The position numbers and the translations under genes were made by a program. A DNA stretch of 64,000 nucleotides, taken from Hahella sp050299855. GTDB lineage: Bacteria; Pseudomonadota; Gammaproteobacteria; Pseudomonadales; Oleiphilaceae. The stretch is from contig JBNKWQ010000048.1 of assembly GCA_050299855.1 (NCBI GenBank), forward strand, positions 202,320 through 266,319, in the 5' to 3' direction. The notes beneath the pieces were generated by a model that made no database searches, was not told where the DNA came from, and saw only the letters and a list, made by a program, of their open reading frames with translations. Shown piece by piece: positions 18,733 through 27,933 of this stretch. Position 1 is the stretch's first letter. Every line of letters starts with the position of its first letter.

Positions 18733-18748
18733 TTCACAAAAGTGTGAA
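18733..18748. repeat. Perfect inverted repeat upstream of cluster A
   Basis: TTCACA-AAAG-TGTGAA lies 65 bp before the first cluster A start. It may be an operator half-site pair or the end of the upstream VWA transcription unit. No T-run follows. Its role is unproven. Confidence 0.4.
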
Positions 18749-18843
18749 CTCCTTTACTCAAGACCTACATATCTTTACAAAACGAGACATAGTTAAAAGA
18801 TAAAGCAGTGAACAAAACAGCCTGTCATCACAACAACTCACCG

Positions 18844-20022
18844 TTATTTGCTCAAAAACTTCATGGCCTGCTCAAGGCCTTCTATAGTGAGAGGATACAT
18901 CTTGTCGGACACCAGTTGCCGGGTAATTCCCAAGGAACCGCCCTCACCCCAATAATTTTCCGGCAGAGGGTTTAGCCAGGCAACTCTATCGAACTTATCA
19001 GTGATTCGTTGCATCCAGGTTGCACCAGCTTCTTCATTCCAATGCTCAATGCTGCCGCCCGGATGGGTAATCTCATAGGGCGCCATACTGGCATCTCCAA
19101 TAAAGATCACTCTATAGTCCGCACTGTATTTATGCAGGATATCGTAAGTAGAAGTGGTCTCTGACATCCGGCGGATATTACTTTTCCAGACACTTTCGTA
19201 AACAAAGTTGTGAAAGTAAAAATATTCAAGATGTTTGAATTCTGTTTTGGCTGCGGAAAACAGCTCTTCGCATATACGGATGTGTGGATCCATAGAGCCG
19301 CCGATATCCAGAAAAAGCAACACTTTGACCGTGTTGTGACGCTCCGGGACCATTTTGATATCCAGATAGCCGGCATTATTCGCCGTACTGCGAATGGTAT
19401 CCGGCATATCCAACTCCTCCTGGGCACCCTGGCGGGCAAACTTCCGTAATCGACGCAGGGCTACCTTGATATTACGAAGACCCAGAGTGATGGAATCGTC
19501 CAGATCCTTATAGGAACGTTTCTCCCATACCTTGACCGCTTTCTTGTTACGGGAACCGTCCTGACCAATACGAATACCTTCAGGATTATACCCATTGGCG
19601 CCAAATGGTGAGGTCCCTCCAGTACCTATCCACTTGTTACCACCCTCATGACGCTCCTTCTGTTCTTCAAGTCGTTGTTTGAAAGCTTCGATAAGTTCCT
19701 GCAGACCACCGAGAGACTGGATCTGGGCTTTTTCCTCTTCAGTGAGCTGCTTTTCAAATTCCTTACGCAGCCAGTCTTCCGGAATCAGCGCCTCCAGAAG
19801 GGCATCCAAATCTTCCAATCCTTTGAAATACGCTGCGAAGGCACGGTCAAACTTGTCATAGTGCTTTTCGTCCTTGACCAGACAGGCACGGCTCAGGTAG
19901 TAAAATTCGTTCATATCGGCAAAGGCCAGACGGTGCTGCAGGGCCTCCAGAAAATCCAGAAACTCCCGCAGCGAGGTAGGGACCTTGGATTTTCTCAGCG
20001 TCATAAAAAATTCGATCAGCAT
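18844..20022 (-). CDS. VWA domain protein, CoxE-like
   Basis: A 392-residue cytoplasmic protein. The N-terminal half is helical and charged; the VWA domain starts near residue 232 with VKVLLFLDIGGSMDPH (residues 239-243 DIGGS, the CoxE-type MIDAS in which Gly replaces the first Ser). It is paired with a MoxR AAA+ ATPase immediately upstream on the same strand, the usual pairing for metal-cofactor or complex-assembly chaperones. The client is not evident from neighbours. The start ATG 20022 has GGAG 5 bases upstream. Confidence 0.9.
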   Translation of the reverse strand: MLIEFFMTLRKSKVPTSLREFLDFLEALQHRLAFADMNEFYYLSRACLVKDEKHYDKFDRAFAAYFKGLEDLDALLEALIPEDWLRKEFEKQLTEEEKAQIQSLGGLQELIEAFKQRLEEQKERHEGGNKWIGTGGTSPFGANGYNPEGIRIGQDGSRNKKAVKVWEKRSYKDLDDSITLGLRNIKVALRRLRKFARQGAQEELDMPDTIRSTANNAGYLDIKMVPERHNTVKVLLFLDIGGSMDPHIRICEELFSAAKTEFKHLEYFYFHNFVYESVWKSNIRRMSETTSTYDILHKYSADYRVIFIGDASMAPYEITHPGGSIEHWNEEAGATWMQRITDKFDRVAWLNPLPENYWGEGGSLGITRQLVSDKMYPLTIEGLEQAMKFLSK

Positions 20023-20118
20023 GTCTTCTCCGGTGACCTTGTCAGCATATTGAAACTAATACCCTCGTAATCTAGCTAGTGTCCCTCCAGAAACACCGGT
20101 TTCCAGGCTGACACTATC

Positions 20119-20138
20119 GTGGCACAAGGATGTGCCAC
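20119..20138. repeat. Perfect 8-bp inverted repeat between moxR-like and VWA genes
   Basis: GTGGCACA-AGGA-TGTGCCAC lies in the 190-bp spacer between the two genes. A second hairpin (CCATAAA...TTTATGG, 20167-20194) lies nearer the moxR-like stop. With no T-run they could be mRNA processing or attenuation structures setting the MoxR:VWA ratio; that is inference. Confidence 0.45.
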
Positions 20139-20212
20139 CAAAAATCGCATTTCGGCTTTGCAACTTCCATAAATGACAAGGAAGCCGTTTATGGATAAAA
20201 ACCAGATGATTT

Positions 20213-21055
20213 CTAGCCTTTGCGCCGCGTCATAAAGGCCAGCTTCTGTAACAGGTGCACATCCTGCTCATTTTTCACCAACGCACCGTACAGCGGCGGA
20301 ATTGCCTGGCTGGGATCATGATTTCGAAGGATATCGTCAGGCAGTTCATCAGCCATTAACAATTTCAACCAGTCTATTAACTCAGAAGTGGATGGCTTTT
20401 TCTTCAGGCCCGGCACTTTGCGAACATCAAAGAAAATATCCAACGCGTCTTTCACCAACTGTTTTTTGATGCCGGGATAGTGCACATCAATGATGCTTTC
20501 CATAGTGTCCTTATCAGGAAAGTTAATGTAGTGGAAGAAACAGCGGCGTAGAAATGCATCCGGCAGCTCTTTTTCGTTATTACTGGTAATAATGACTATC
20601 GGGCGGGTGACAGCCTTAATCCGTTCCTGGGTTTCGTAGACATAGAACTCCATCTTGTCGAGTTCCAGCAGCAGGTCATTGGGGAATTCAATGTCTGCCT
20701 TGTCAATTTCATCGATAAGCAGAATAGTTTGCTTGTCGGCTTCAAAGGCTTCCCACAGCTTCCCTTTCTTGATGTAGTTTTTGATGTCGTGTACCCGGTC
20801 ATCGCCCAATTGTGAATCTCGTAAGCGTGATACAGCATCGTACTCGTACAGGCCCTGCTGGGCTTTGGTGGTGGATTTGATGTGCCATTGAATCAGTGGA
20901 GCACCCAGGGCTACAGCCAATTCTTCCGCGAGCATGGTTTTACCAGTGCCCGGTTCACCTTTAATCAGCAGTGGCCGCTGCAACGCTATGGCCGCATTGA
21001 CGGCCAGCTGCAGGTCTTCGGTTGCTACATAATTTTCTGTGCCTGTGAACTTCAT
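20213..21055 (-). CDS. MoxR-family AAA+ ATPase
   Basis: 280 residues with Walker A GEPGTGKT (33-40), Walker B ILLIDEIDKAD (111-121), sensor 1 IITSNNEKELPD and an arginine-finger region AFLRRCFFHY. MoxR ATPases act with VWA proteins to insert cofactors or mature complexes; the partner VWA gene follows 190 bp downstream. Cytoplasmic. The start is ATG 21055. The pair is also seen near cox/CO-dehydrogenase genes in other bacteria, but no such enzyme is here. Confidence 0.92.
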   Translation of the reverse strand: MKFTGTENYVATEDLQLAVNAAIALQRPLLIKGEPGTGKTMLAEELAVALGAPLIQWHIKSTTKAQQGLYEYDAVSRLRDSQLGDDRVHDIKNYIKKGKLWEAFEADKQTILLIDEIDKADIEFPNDLLLELDKMEFYVYETQERIKAVTRPIVIITSNNEKELPDAFLRRCFFHYINFPDKDTMESIIDVHYPGIKKQLVKDALDIFFDVRKVPGLKKKPSTSELIDWLKLLMADELPDDILRNHDPSQAIPPLYGALVKNEQDVHLLQKLAFMTRRKG

Positions 21056-21429
21056 TAATGCTGTTCCCGTTTATTCAATCTGTGTGTAATGCTGGGGTAC
21101 TCAATACGAATTCCGGTTCAGGAGGAGTACTTAAGATACGTCGCGCCGTCGATATTAGACTAAGGTCGGCGTATATGCGCAGGCCATTTCTGCCTCAACC
21201 TTGGTCAAATCACCCAAAAGGGTTGGTTAAGGCTCAAGTTCACAGCTTAGATAACCCAAACAAGCGACATAGAATGCAATTTCACTATAGTGAATCCTTA
21301 CAGCCTTCAGCTATGCTACTACCTCAGGCCGGGGATACTCGCCGCTTTACCAGCATTCAGGAATTTGAATAGTTTTCGCTGAAGAGCCCTAGGGTCTGTT
21401 GACGTTTCGCCCATAACAAGGAGAGCACG
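21056..21429. promoter_or_regulatory. Divergent spacer, moxR-like and cysK
   Basis: This 374-bp region must contain both promoters. The clearest element is a perfect 14-bp palindrome TTCACTATAGTGAA at 21281-21294, about 136 bp before cysK, a candidate regulator site. TTGACG at about 21400 is -35-like but lacks a well-spaced -10. A reading frame at 21058-21372 looks non-coding. Confidence 0.5.
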
Positions 21430-22395
21430 ATGCCAATCTATGAAGACAACTCCCTATCCATCGGCAATACGCCACTGATCAAACTCAACCGTATTACCAG
21501 CGGACGTGTATTTGCCAAAATTGAAGGCCGGAATCCTGCCTATTCCGTAAAGTGCCGTATCGGCGCCAGCATGATATGGGATGCCGAAAAATCCGGCCGA
21601 CTCAAGGCAGGAATGACCGTTGTCGAACCCACCAGTGGTAACACCGGTATTGCCCTGGCTTTCGTATGCGCCTCTCGTGGTTATCAACTGACGCTGACCA
21701 TGCCGAGCACCATGAGTCTTGAACGGCGCAAAATTCTTAAAGCACTTGGTGCCGAGCTAGTATTGACCGACGGTGCCAAAGGGATGAAAGGCGCCATTGA
21801 AAAAGCCAATGAAATTGTTGCAGCCTCCCCCAGCGACCACCTACTCCTTCAGCAATTTGAAAATCCGGCCAATCCGGCTATCCATGAGCAGACCACCGGC
21901 CCTGAAATCTGGAATGACACCAATGGGGAAATCGATATATTGGTCGCTGGAGTTGGCACAGGTGGCACAATTACCGGGGTATCCCGATACATCAAAAACA
22001 CGCAGGGAAAAGCAATTACCTCCATTGCTGTAGAACCGGTGAGCTCCCCAGTCATTAGCCAAACGCTGGCCGGACAGGAACTTCAGCCTTCGCCCCACAA
22101 AATTCAAGGCATAGGTGCCGGCTTTGTGCCTAAAAACCTGGATCTTGAAATAGTCGATACAGTGGAACAGGTGACAAATGAGGAAGCTATGGATTTCGCC
22201 CACAGACTGATGAAAGAAGAGGGAATTTTGGCAGGGATATCCTGTGGTGCCGCAGCAGCTGTGGCAGCCCGGGTTGCCGCCCGACCTGAAAATGTCGGAA
22301 AAACCATTGTAGTGATATTACCGGACTCAGCAGAACGCTATCTTTCCAGCCCTCTTTTCGCAGAAACTTTTACTGAGAAAGAATTGCAGCCCTGA
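21430..22395 (+). CDS. cysK: Cysteine synthase A (O-acetylserine sulfhydrylase)
   Basis: 321 residues collinear with E. coli CysK over the whole length. PLP lysine Lys41 lies in SVKCRIGA; the substrate loop TSGNTG, the phosphate loop GVGTGGT and IQGIGAGF are all present. The enzyme makes L-cysteine and acetate from O-acetylserine and sulfide in the cytosol. AAGGAG lies 6 bases before ATG 21430. It is monocistronic, convergent with the next gene. Confidence 0.96.
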   Translation: MPIYEDNSLSIGNTPLIKLNRITSGRVFAKIEGRNPAYSVKCRIGASMIWDAEKSGRLKAGMTVVEPTSGNTGIALAFVCASRGYQLTLTMPSTMSLERRKILKALGAELVLTDGAKGMKGAIEKANEIVAASPSDHLLLQQFENPANPAIHEQTTGPEIWNDTNGEIDILVAGVGTGGTITGVSRYIKNTQGKAITSIAVEPVSSPVISQTLAGQELQPSPHKIQGIGAGFVPKNLDLEIVDTVEQVTNEEAMDFAHRLMKEEGILAGISCGAAAAVAARVAARPENVGKTIVVILPDSAERYLSSPLFAETFTEKELQP

Positions 22396-22448
22396 TCTCC
22401 GTCTGTGAAGAATCCGGTATTCGCCTGTTTCGGGATGCCCTGCCATTC

Positions 22449-22474
22449 AAAAGGAGCTCTTAATGGGCTCTTTT
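22449..22474 (+). terminator. Probable cysK terminator
   Basis: AAAAGGAGC and GCTCTTTT form an 8-bp stem with one bulged G; the 3' arm ends in a T-run (TTTT). It is placed 54 bp after the cysK stop. Confidence 0.5.
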
Positions 22475-22567
22475 AGATTAAGCTGTGGTAGCCGGCTGCC
22501 GATCTACATCTTGAGTTGATGATTAAGGGGTTCACAGGTTAACGGCAGTCGACTAGCGGATGCCTGC

Positions 22568-25000
22568 TCACTTCTTGTCGTCATCGTCGCTCGCAGGCAA
22601 ATCATCAGTATCAGATATATCAAAGTCCTCAAGATTAAACTCATCATCCGCGTCAGCGGCAGCCTGATTGGATTTCAAAATTTCATCTGCAAGCTCTTCA
22701 GCTGATTTTTCAGCATCATTTGCTTCGGATGGATCCGGAACTTTTTCAGCGGCCTGCTCGATAACGTCGTCTACGGAAAATTCTTCCTCTTCGAGATTTT
22801 CCTGGGAATCATCAGCTTCCGGTTCAGCCACTGTAGGTTCCGGAATTTCAGGCTCTTCGAGAGAAAACTCCATATCGTCCGCATCTTCTTCGGTGGTATC
22901 ACTGGAATCTACCGGACCTTCTTCAATCGGCGCCTCAGGTTCTCGAAGATCTAGGTCTTCAGGAGCCTCCATGACGGGATTTTCCAGTTGTTCGATTTCA
23001 TCTTCCAGGTCAGATTCTGCTTTGCTTTCATCAACTTCAGGTTCCGGAGCCAAAGTTCGAGCCTCTTTGGTTCCAGAGCTTACCCGTTGGGCCAGCATAG
23101 ACTCCTCAGCCTTTTTCTTACGCCAGGTCCAGATCCCCAGTCCCAGTAAACTCAATACAACAACGCCTGCCCCTACGGCGCCGACAATATACATAATAGT
23201 GCGCTTTCTACTGCCTGGCTTTTCAACTTCAGGCGCGTCTTCCGCTGCTGCAGCCTGCTCTTCCTGAGCCTGAGCGACGACCTCAGCCGGTAACGGTGGA
23301 ATAATATCCTCCACAGGCGGTTCAGCCGGTTCCGGACCCCGTATAGCCTCCTCGGCTAGCACTTCATTCATCGTGGAAGCATCTTCAGGGTCGACTAGAG
23401 AACGATACTCGTTGGGAGACGCTTCCTGACGGGGAAATTCTGCGACTATATCTTCCGGGTCCAGACGAAACTTACCATTAGTTTTGGTCACCCCCTCGAC
23501 TCTAAGGTTTAGCGTATATATACCATCACCGCGCACGGGGTCCACTTCCAGCTCCCAACGGTCTGCCTCTGGGTTGTATGGAACTGACTTGATCAGGTTG
23601 CTGCCTTCCGGGCCCTTTACCTTCGAGATAATAGAAGTCTTCTCTGTATCAATATTGTCACTTAAAGCGCTGACCACCACTCGATAACGGGTATCATCGC
23701 CCGTGCCTGTTGCTTCGAGGTCAACCGCCATAGGCGAATTCAGCGTAATCAGCTGGCGCACCTGACGCTTGAAAGTGCGTCCATCTCCCAGAGCGGTTAC
23801 TTCATATCGGCCAACATCTTTGAGGCGGCTTATCTTTTCCCGAAACACACCATCGGCAGGAGGCCCATTTTCCTGAGAAATGCGTTTTGTCCCGGATTTT
23901 CCGTCTTCGGTTTTGACGGTTATATCAACCGAAACCAACCCAAGAAAGGAGCTGTTCAGGACCTGTTCACCGTCTTCAAAAAAGCCGACTTTGATCTCAA
24001 GCTGGTCACCGGCATAAAAGTTGGAGGGAAGCGGTTCCATCACCATTTTCAAATTACTGACAACCGTCACCCGACTTCCCGGCTGCAGCTCAGCCTCGAG
24101 CTTCCACTCTCCCTCAAGCGGTCTGGCGACGGTAATCAGGTCATAACCGACTTCTCTGAACCAACGTACATATTCCGGCCTTTGTTCATAAGTAAAACGT
24201 TCACCGGTAGGTTCTACAATTGCGGTTTCCGTTTTATCATCGGCTCGAAAAATAAGAGCCGTGAACTCTTCTATACTGGAGTCGACATTGAAAGCATTGT
24301 CTTTTATGGGCACTTCTTCAGCAGGCGCCGCTGTTTGTAGTGCCTGTAAAAAAACCTTACTTAATTCATCCGAAGTTTCTGCCAGGGCATAGATACCATC
24401 AGTGGCAACAGATATATTCTGGAGCAACGTCAAATCTGCATTTTTTGAGAGAGCTACCGTGTGAATTTTGGCTCCCATGGCCTTAAACCTGGGCAGCACT
24501 TCAGTAAGTATTCTTTCCCTTTCGGTGACATTCGCCCCAGGCGTTTTGGATATATCCACCACGCCGTCGGTAAGCAGAATAAAATGGGTATTTTCGTACT
24601 GACTGTCAGCCTTTAAATCTTCAGAAGATTTTTCCAGTGCTGCACCAATATTGGTAAAGAGAGCAACGGAACTGATCTCACTGCTTTTTTGACGGGCCAG
24701 CTCACGCCACTTGGCGTCAACTTTCTGATAAGCCACTAAGGCATTAACATTCTGCCCAAAAGTCCAGACTCCCGCGGAATGGCCGTCGGGAAGAAGTTCC
24801 GTAATCAGATTCAGGGCAGGTCGACGTAAATTCTCAGGATCATTTTTCTTCATGCTACCTGAGATATCGATCAACACCCTCACATCGGAGTTGGCTGGAA
24901 ACTGCATTTCAGCATGAATGAGACAACTCCAAAGCAGTGTCAGCATCAGCAGCAACATGAAGCAAATTTTGTAGGCGGCCAGCTCCGTACTCTTGATCAA
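22568..25000 (-). CDS. Membrane-anchored VWA protein, TIGR03503-like
   Basis: 810 residues: signal peptide (to about residue 31), a periplasmic VWA domain with an intact MIDAS (VLIDISGSM, near residue 45) and TDGVVDIS, several beta-sandwich regions, one membrane helix at about 607-627 (YIVGAVGAGVVVLSLLGLGI), then a very acidic cytoplasmic tail (Glu/Asp repeats) of about 180 residues. This architecture matches the gammaproteobacterial TIGR03503 family, of unknown function. The frame starts with TTG 25000; ATG 24958 is an alternative but leaves no basic n-region. Single gene. Confidence 0.82.
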   Translation of the reverse strand: MIKSTELAAYKICFMLLLMLTLLWSCLIHAEMQFPANSDVRVLIDISGSMKKNDPENLRRPALNLITELLPDGHSAGVWTFGQNVNALVAYQKVDAKWRELARQKSSEISSVALFTNIGAALEKSSEDLKADSQYENTHFILLTDGVVDISKTPGANVTERERILTEVLPRFKAMGAKIHTVALSKNADLTLLQNISVATDGIYALAETSDELSKVFLQALQTAAPAEEVPIKDNAFNVDSSIEEFTALIFRADDKTETAIVEPTGERFTYEQRPEYVRWFREVGYDLITVARPLEGEWKLEAELQPGSRVTVVSNLKMVMEPLPSNFYAGDQLEIKVGFFEDGEQVLNSSFLGLVSVDITVKTEDGKSGTKRISQENGPPADGVFREKISRLKDVGRYEVTALGDGRTFKRQVRQLITLNSPMAVDLEATGTGDDTRYRVVVSALSDNIDTEKTSIISKVKGPEGSNLIKSVPYNPEADRWELEVDPVRGDGIYTLNLRVEGVTKTNGKFRLDPEDIVAEFPRQEASPNEYRSLVDPEDASTMNEVLAEEAIRGPEPAEPPVEDIIPPLPAEVVAQAQEEQAAAAEDAPEVEKPGSRKRTIMYIVGAVGAGVVVLSLLGLGIWTWRKKKAEESMLAQRVSSGTKEARTLAPEPEVDESKAESDLEDEIEQLENPVMEAPEDLDLREPEAPIEEGPVDSSDTTEEDADDMEFSLEEPEIPEPTVAEPEADDSQENLEEEEFSVDDVIEQAAEKVPDPSEANDAEKSAEELADEILKSNQAAADADDEFNLEDFDISDTDDLPASDDDDKK

Positions 25001-25364
25001 GCGGGATTCTCTTTAGTGGTTGATAAATAGAACATTTACGCAGATAAAATTATGCCCACTATCAGTTATAGCACCTTTTTCAAGGACTACAACGCAGCAT
25101 TAAAGAATAATCTTAAATTTCAATCAGAATATATTTGATTTAAAAGGAGAAATGATAAGTCTCCTAACGACAGACAGACCTGCTAGGATTCATTTGATCA
25201 TCAATATGGACAGCATCCTTTACCAGGACATTAGCGGTCTGCAAATTTAAAAAGAGGCTCTCTGGTTAAAGAGACTTATAGACAAATATTCGGGGAGCGC
25301 TTCCCCTCCCAAATTCTTGAACTGGTTTGCCTTCTATTTTGGGATGCTTGTTTCCAGAAAGGGC
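25001..25364. other. 364-bp AT-rich intergenic region
   Basis: This contains the leader of the VWA gene on the minus strand, a possible 32-codon plus-strand ORF (listed separately) and a GGGGA-gcgct-TCCCC hairpin near 25303. No other gene was recognised. Confidence 0.4.
25152..25250 (+). CDS. Possible 32-residue small ORF with hairpin-masked start
   Basis: ATG 25152 follows AAGGAG at ideal spacing and the frame runs 32 codons to TAA. The Shine-Dalgarno itself is the 5' arm of a perfect hairpin AGGAGA-aatgataag-TCTCCT (25145-25165) with the start codon in its loop, so translation could be structure-controlled. The peptide has no recognisable motif. It could be chance. Confidence 0.25.
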   Translation: MISLLTTDRPARIHLIINMDSILYQDISGLQI

Positions 25365-25730
25365 TTAAGAAGAAGACTTGGGGGCGCTTCCGTGACCAGA
25401 GCCCATTAATCGTTTGGCGATATAAGTCAGAGCAAACATTAATCCTAGTATGCAAAACGCCCCTGCCATAAACATTGCAGCATTAAGCGCCATCACTTCT
25501 TCATGCTGCATTACACTAAACAACGCCACTATATATGCCGGAGCCCAAAGCCCCTGTTCAGGTACCGAGATGGCCGGGGTAAAAATAACCACTGCCACAA
25601 GAGCCCGAAAAAACAACTGGACCGGCCGCGGGCCGAGGCGTTTGTACAAAGGCCACAGTATCAGGTATAAAAACAGGCCGCAGCCCAGGTAAATTGACCA
25701 GGCCGAAATATAACTAAATTGCGTCAACAT
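25365..25730 (-). CDS. Small integral membrane protein, unknown function
   Basis: 121 residues with about four hydrophobic helices (YLGCGLFLYLILWPLY, FFRALVAVVIFTPAISV, PAYIVALFSVM, AAMFMAGAFCILGLMFALTYI) and a short Ser-rich tail. No catalytic motif is visible. It starts at ATG 25730. It lies alone between the VWA gene and the ycgN operon on the same strand. Family not recognised. Confidence 0.7.
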   Translation of the reverse strand: MLTQFSYISAWSIYLGCGLFLYLILWPLYKRLGPRPVQLFFRALVAVVIFTPAISVPEQGLWAPAYIVALFSVMQHEEVMALNAAMFMAGAFCILGLMFALTYIAKRLMGSGHGSAPKSSS

Positions 25731-25850
25731 AATGAAGTGTATTTTATCCGTCTAAATTCATGGTCTATCAGACAAAGGCCGGGATAGACAGTTTAATTGA
25801 ATAAGCCTTAGCTTAGCGCCGAACCCGTGTTGTTTCCGGGCAGGTTATTT

Positions 25851-26300
25851 TTACAAAATATCGATTAGTATCAACTCTTCCCAATCGGCATCTTCACCCA
25901 GCGCGCTCTCACTAATCACCCGGTGCTTCACTGAATGCCCGCAGCGCTCAATATCGTAGGCATCACCGGAAACCAGAGGATGCCAGACAGGCAGTGATTC
26001 ATTGTAAAAACGCAATCGGTAAGCGCAGGTCTGGGGCAACCAGTCAATCATTGCTGCAATATTATCTGGCTGAATAATCAGGCAGTCTGGATTTTTTTCA
26101 GCACGCTGCTGGTAACAGGTGCAACGAATGTCATCCGTGTCCAAAAAACGGCAGGCCACGGAGGTGTAATACAGTTCGTCGGTTTCTTCGTCCTGTAATT
26201 TATGCAGGCAGCACTTGCCACAACCGTCACAGAGCTGTTCCCACTCTTGTGCATTAAGGGTTTCAAGTGGTTTGTTCCACCAGGCTTCAGTGGCGGTCAT
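25851..26300 (-). CDS. ycgN: YcgN family cysteine-cluster protein (UPF0260)
   Basis: 149 residues, matching E. coli YcgN. CDGCGKCCLHK near the N-terminus and further cysteines in ACRF, CTCYQQR, PDCL, TCAYR and ERCGH form a YkgJ-type Zn/Fe cluster signature. Function unknown; cytoplasmic. The start ATG 26300 overlaps the end of ycgL by 14 bp, part of the rnd-ycgL-ycgN operon conserved in gammaproteobacteria. Confidence 0.92.
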   Translation of the reverse strand: MTATEAWWNKPLETLNAQEWEQLCDGCGKCCLHKLQDEETDELYYTSVACRFLDTDDIRCTCYQQRAEKNPDCLIIQPDNIAAMIDWLPQTCAYRLRFYNESLPVWHPLVSGDAYDIERCGHSVKHRVISESALGEDADWEELILIDIL

Positions 26301-26634
26301 CAGTCCGACCCGCTGCCGATCTGCCTTTAACAGGCTGGATTTCCCTGGCCTTCACCACATCCAGCATGTAATCATCACTGACCGGCGGCATTTGCAGATA
26401 AAAACCCTGCTCTTCTATCTTGGTCAAAATCAGTGCTGAGTCCGCACGGGCTAACTTCTTTTCGGGTGTCAGTAAAAGATCGAAAACATGCTCAGGTGAG
26501 CCGAAATGCGACAGCAACACTTCCGGTAGATCTTTCAGCGGCTGCTTCTTGTCAATATACAGGTACATCTCGTCTTTCTTCGGACTTTTGTAGATCGATA
26601 CCAGACGCCTGGTTGCGGAAAACATTTTACTCAT
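26287..26634 (-). CDS. ycgL: YcgL domain protein
   Basis: 115 residues; the core VSIYKSPKKDEMYLYIDKK ... EEQGFYLQMPP matches the YcgL domain (E. coli VIYRSSKRDQTYLYVEKK ... EQGYYLQLPP). Function unknown. A GAGGGGG ribosome site precedes ATG 26634. It lies 51 bp after rnd and overlaps ycgN. Confidence 0.9.
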   Translation of the reverse strand: MSKMFSATRRLVSIYKSPKKDEMYLYIDKKQPLKDLPEVLLSHFGSPEHVFDLLLTPEKKLARADSALILTKIEEQGFYLQMPPVSDDYMLDVVKAREIQPVKGRSAAGRTDDRH

Positions 26635-26685
26635 TTACTCAGCCCCCTCTGCATTCGGGCCAACTTGGACTTTCGAGCCGAACAT

Positions 26686-27876
26686 CTATTCGTCAATTGG
26701 ACTGCCTTGAGCAGGATAAGATTCCATGAGTTCAAGCAGTTGTCGCCCTACCATTTCACCACGCCAGGATTGCAGCAAACTGGGTTTACCACCTTCCTTA
26801 CCTTTGATAAACCAATGCACCAGCTCTTCAAGCATACTCCGGCTGGCCAGCAGGCCGGGGTGTACTCCCAGGTCAGAGGCCACGCTTTGAGCCTTATCAC
26901 GGGTATTCTGGTACAACTCTTTGGTAGATTTTGGCAACGGCGGGCGAATCATAACAAATTCGGGGTTATCTTCCCTGTCAACGTTATGACTTTGCACAAT
27001 ATCGAGAATTTCATCACCAAATTTGCGTAGCTGGCCTGCTCTCATGCTGGTGCAACGAACTAATTTGGCCTGGTTTTCGGGTCTCGTCTGAGCCACCTGT
27101 ATCAAGTCGTCATCAGCAATAATTCGGCGCCGTGGCACGTTTCTTAACTTGGCCTCTTTTTCCCGCCAGGTAGCAAGATCCGCCAGTAATTCCTGAGCGT
27201 GCCTGCGTAGTTTCCACGCCCCTCTTACCTTCAGGTAATACCGCTCACTGCTAACGGGTGCAGCAGCATTTCTGGCCACTAATTCCCCTTCAGCTAATGC
27301 CAGGTCATATTTTTGAGCCGCTTCCAACTCAGCTTTAAGACGTTGGTAGAGCGGCAATAAGACAATGACGTCCTCTTTAGCATAGTGAATCTGCTCATCA
27401 CTGAGCGGCCTGAGAGTCCAGTCAGAGCGAGTCTGATGCTTGTCCAATACCAACCCAAGATGACCACTTACCAGCGACTGCAACCCCTCGTTAAGGTCTC
27501 CACCCAGTAAGGCAGCAGCCACCTGCGTATCAAACAGTGGCTGCGGCTGCTGGATATCAAGACTGTAGAACAGTTCCAGGTCCTCACCGCAGGCATGCAA
27601 TACTTTAAGGATTTTGGGGTTGCTGAATATGGTATTCAGGGGGGACCAATCATCTATCTTAAGAGCGTCAACCAGATAAACCTGCCGACCATCATAGAGC
27701 TGCACAATCCCTGGCACTGGGTAGAAAGTATCCGTGCGGACGAATTCAGTATCCACCGCCAACCAATCTGCACCCTGAAGCTGGGTTAGCAGCTCCCGAA
27801 GCAAATCATCAGAGTCAATCCATTGGTGTGTCCTAATGATATCTTCGGGAGTTAAATGCATGTCAGTTCCGGTCAT
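26686..27876 (-). CDS. rnd: Ribonuclease D
   Basis: 396 residues. The DEDD 3'-5' exonuclease core is visible (LAVDTEFVRTDTFYP for Exo I, ACGEDLELF for Exo II, QIHYAKEDV for Exo III), followed by an HRDC domain (RRHAQELLADLATWREKEA, VPRRRIIADDDL) and a second HRDC-like region. It trims tRNA 3' ends and other small RNAs. ATG 27876 is used; ATG 27861 (MHLTPED) is an alternative start with a GGAAC upstream. First gene of rnd-ycgL-ycgN. Confidence 0.95.
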   Translation of the reverse strand: MTGTDMHLTPEDIIRTHQWIDSDDLLRELLTQLQGADWLAVDTEFVRTDTFYPVPGIVQLYDGRQVYLVDALKIDDWSPLNTIFSNPKILKVLHACGEDLELFYSLDIQQPQPLFDTQVAAALLGGDLNEGLQSLVSGHLGLVLDKHQTRSDWTLRPLSDEQIHYAKEDVIVLLPLYQRLKAELEAAQKYDLALAEGELVARNAAAPVSSERYYLKVRGAWKLRRHAQELLADLATWREKEAKLRNVPRRRIIADDDLIQVAQTRPENQAKLVRCTSMRAGQLRKFGDEILDIVQSHNVDREDNPEFVMIRPPLPKSTKELYQNTRDKAQSVASDLGVHPGLLASRSMLEELVHWFIKGKEGGKPSLLQSWRGEMVGRQLLELMESYPAQGSPIDE

Positions 27877-27933
27877 TACAACGATTGGGAAGCCGCCTGT
27901 TCTGCTTCCTGCCTCCCGATTCCTGCTAAGAGA

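Noticed and set aside
21058..21372. 104-codon plus-strand frame upstream of cysK
   Set aside because: Irregular composition, no ribosome site; interpreted as promoter region.
22668..23267. 199-codon plus-strand open frame rich in Ser
   Set aside because: Opposite strand of the acidic tail of the VWA protein; GA-rich codons remove stops on the other strand.
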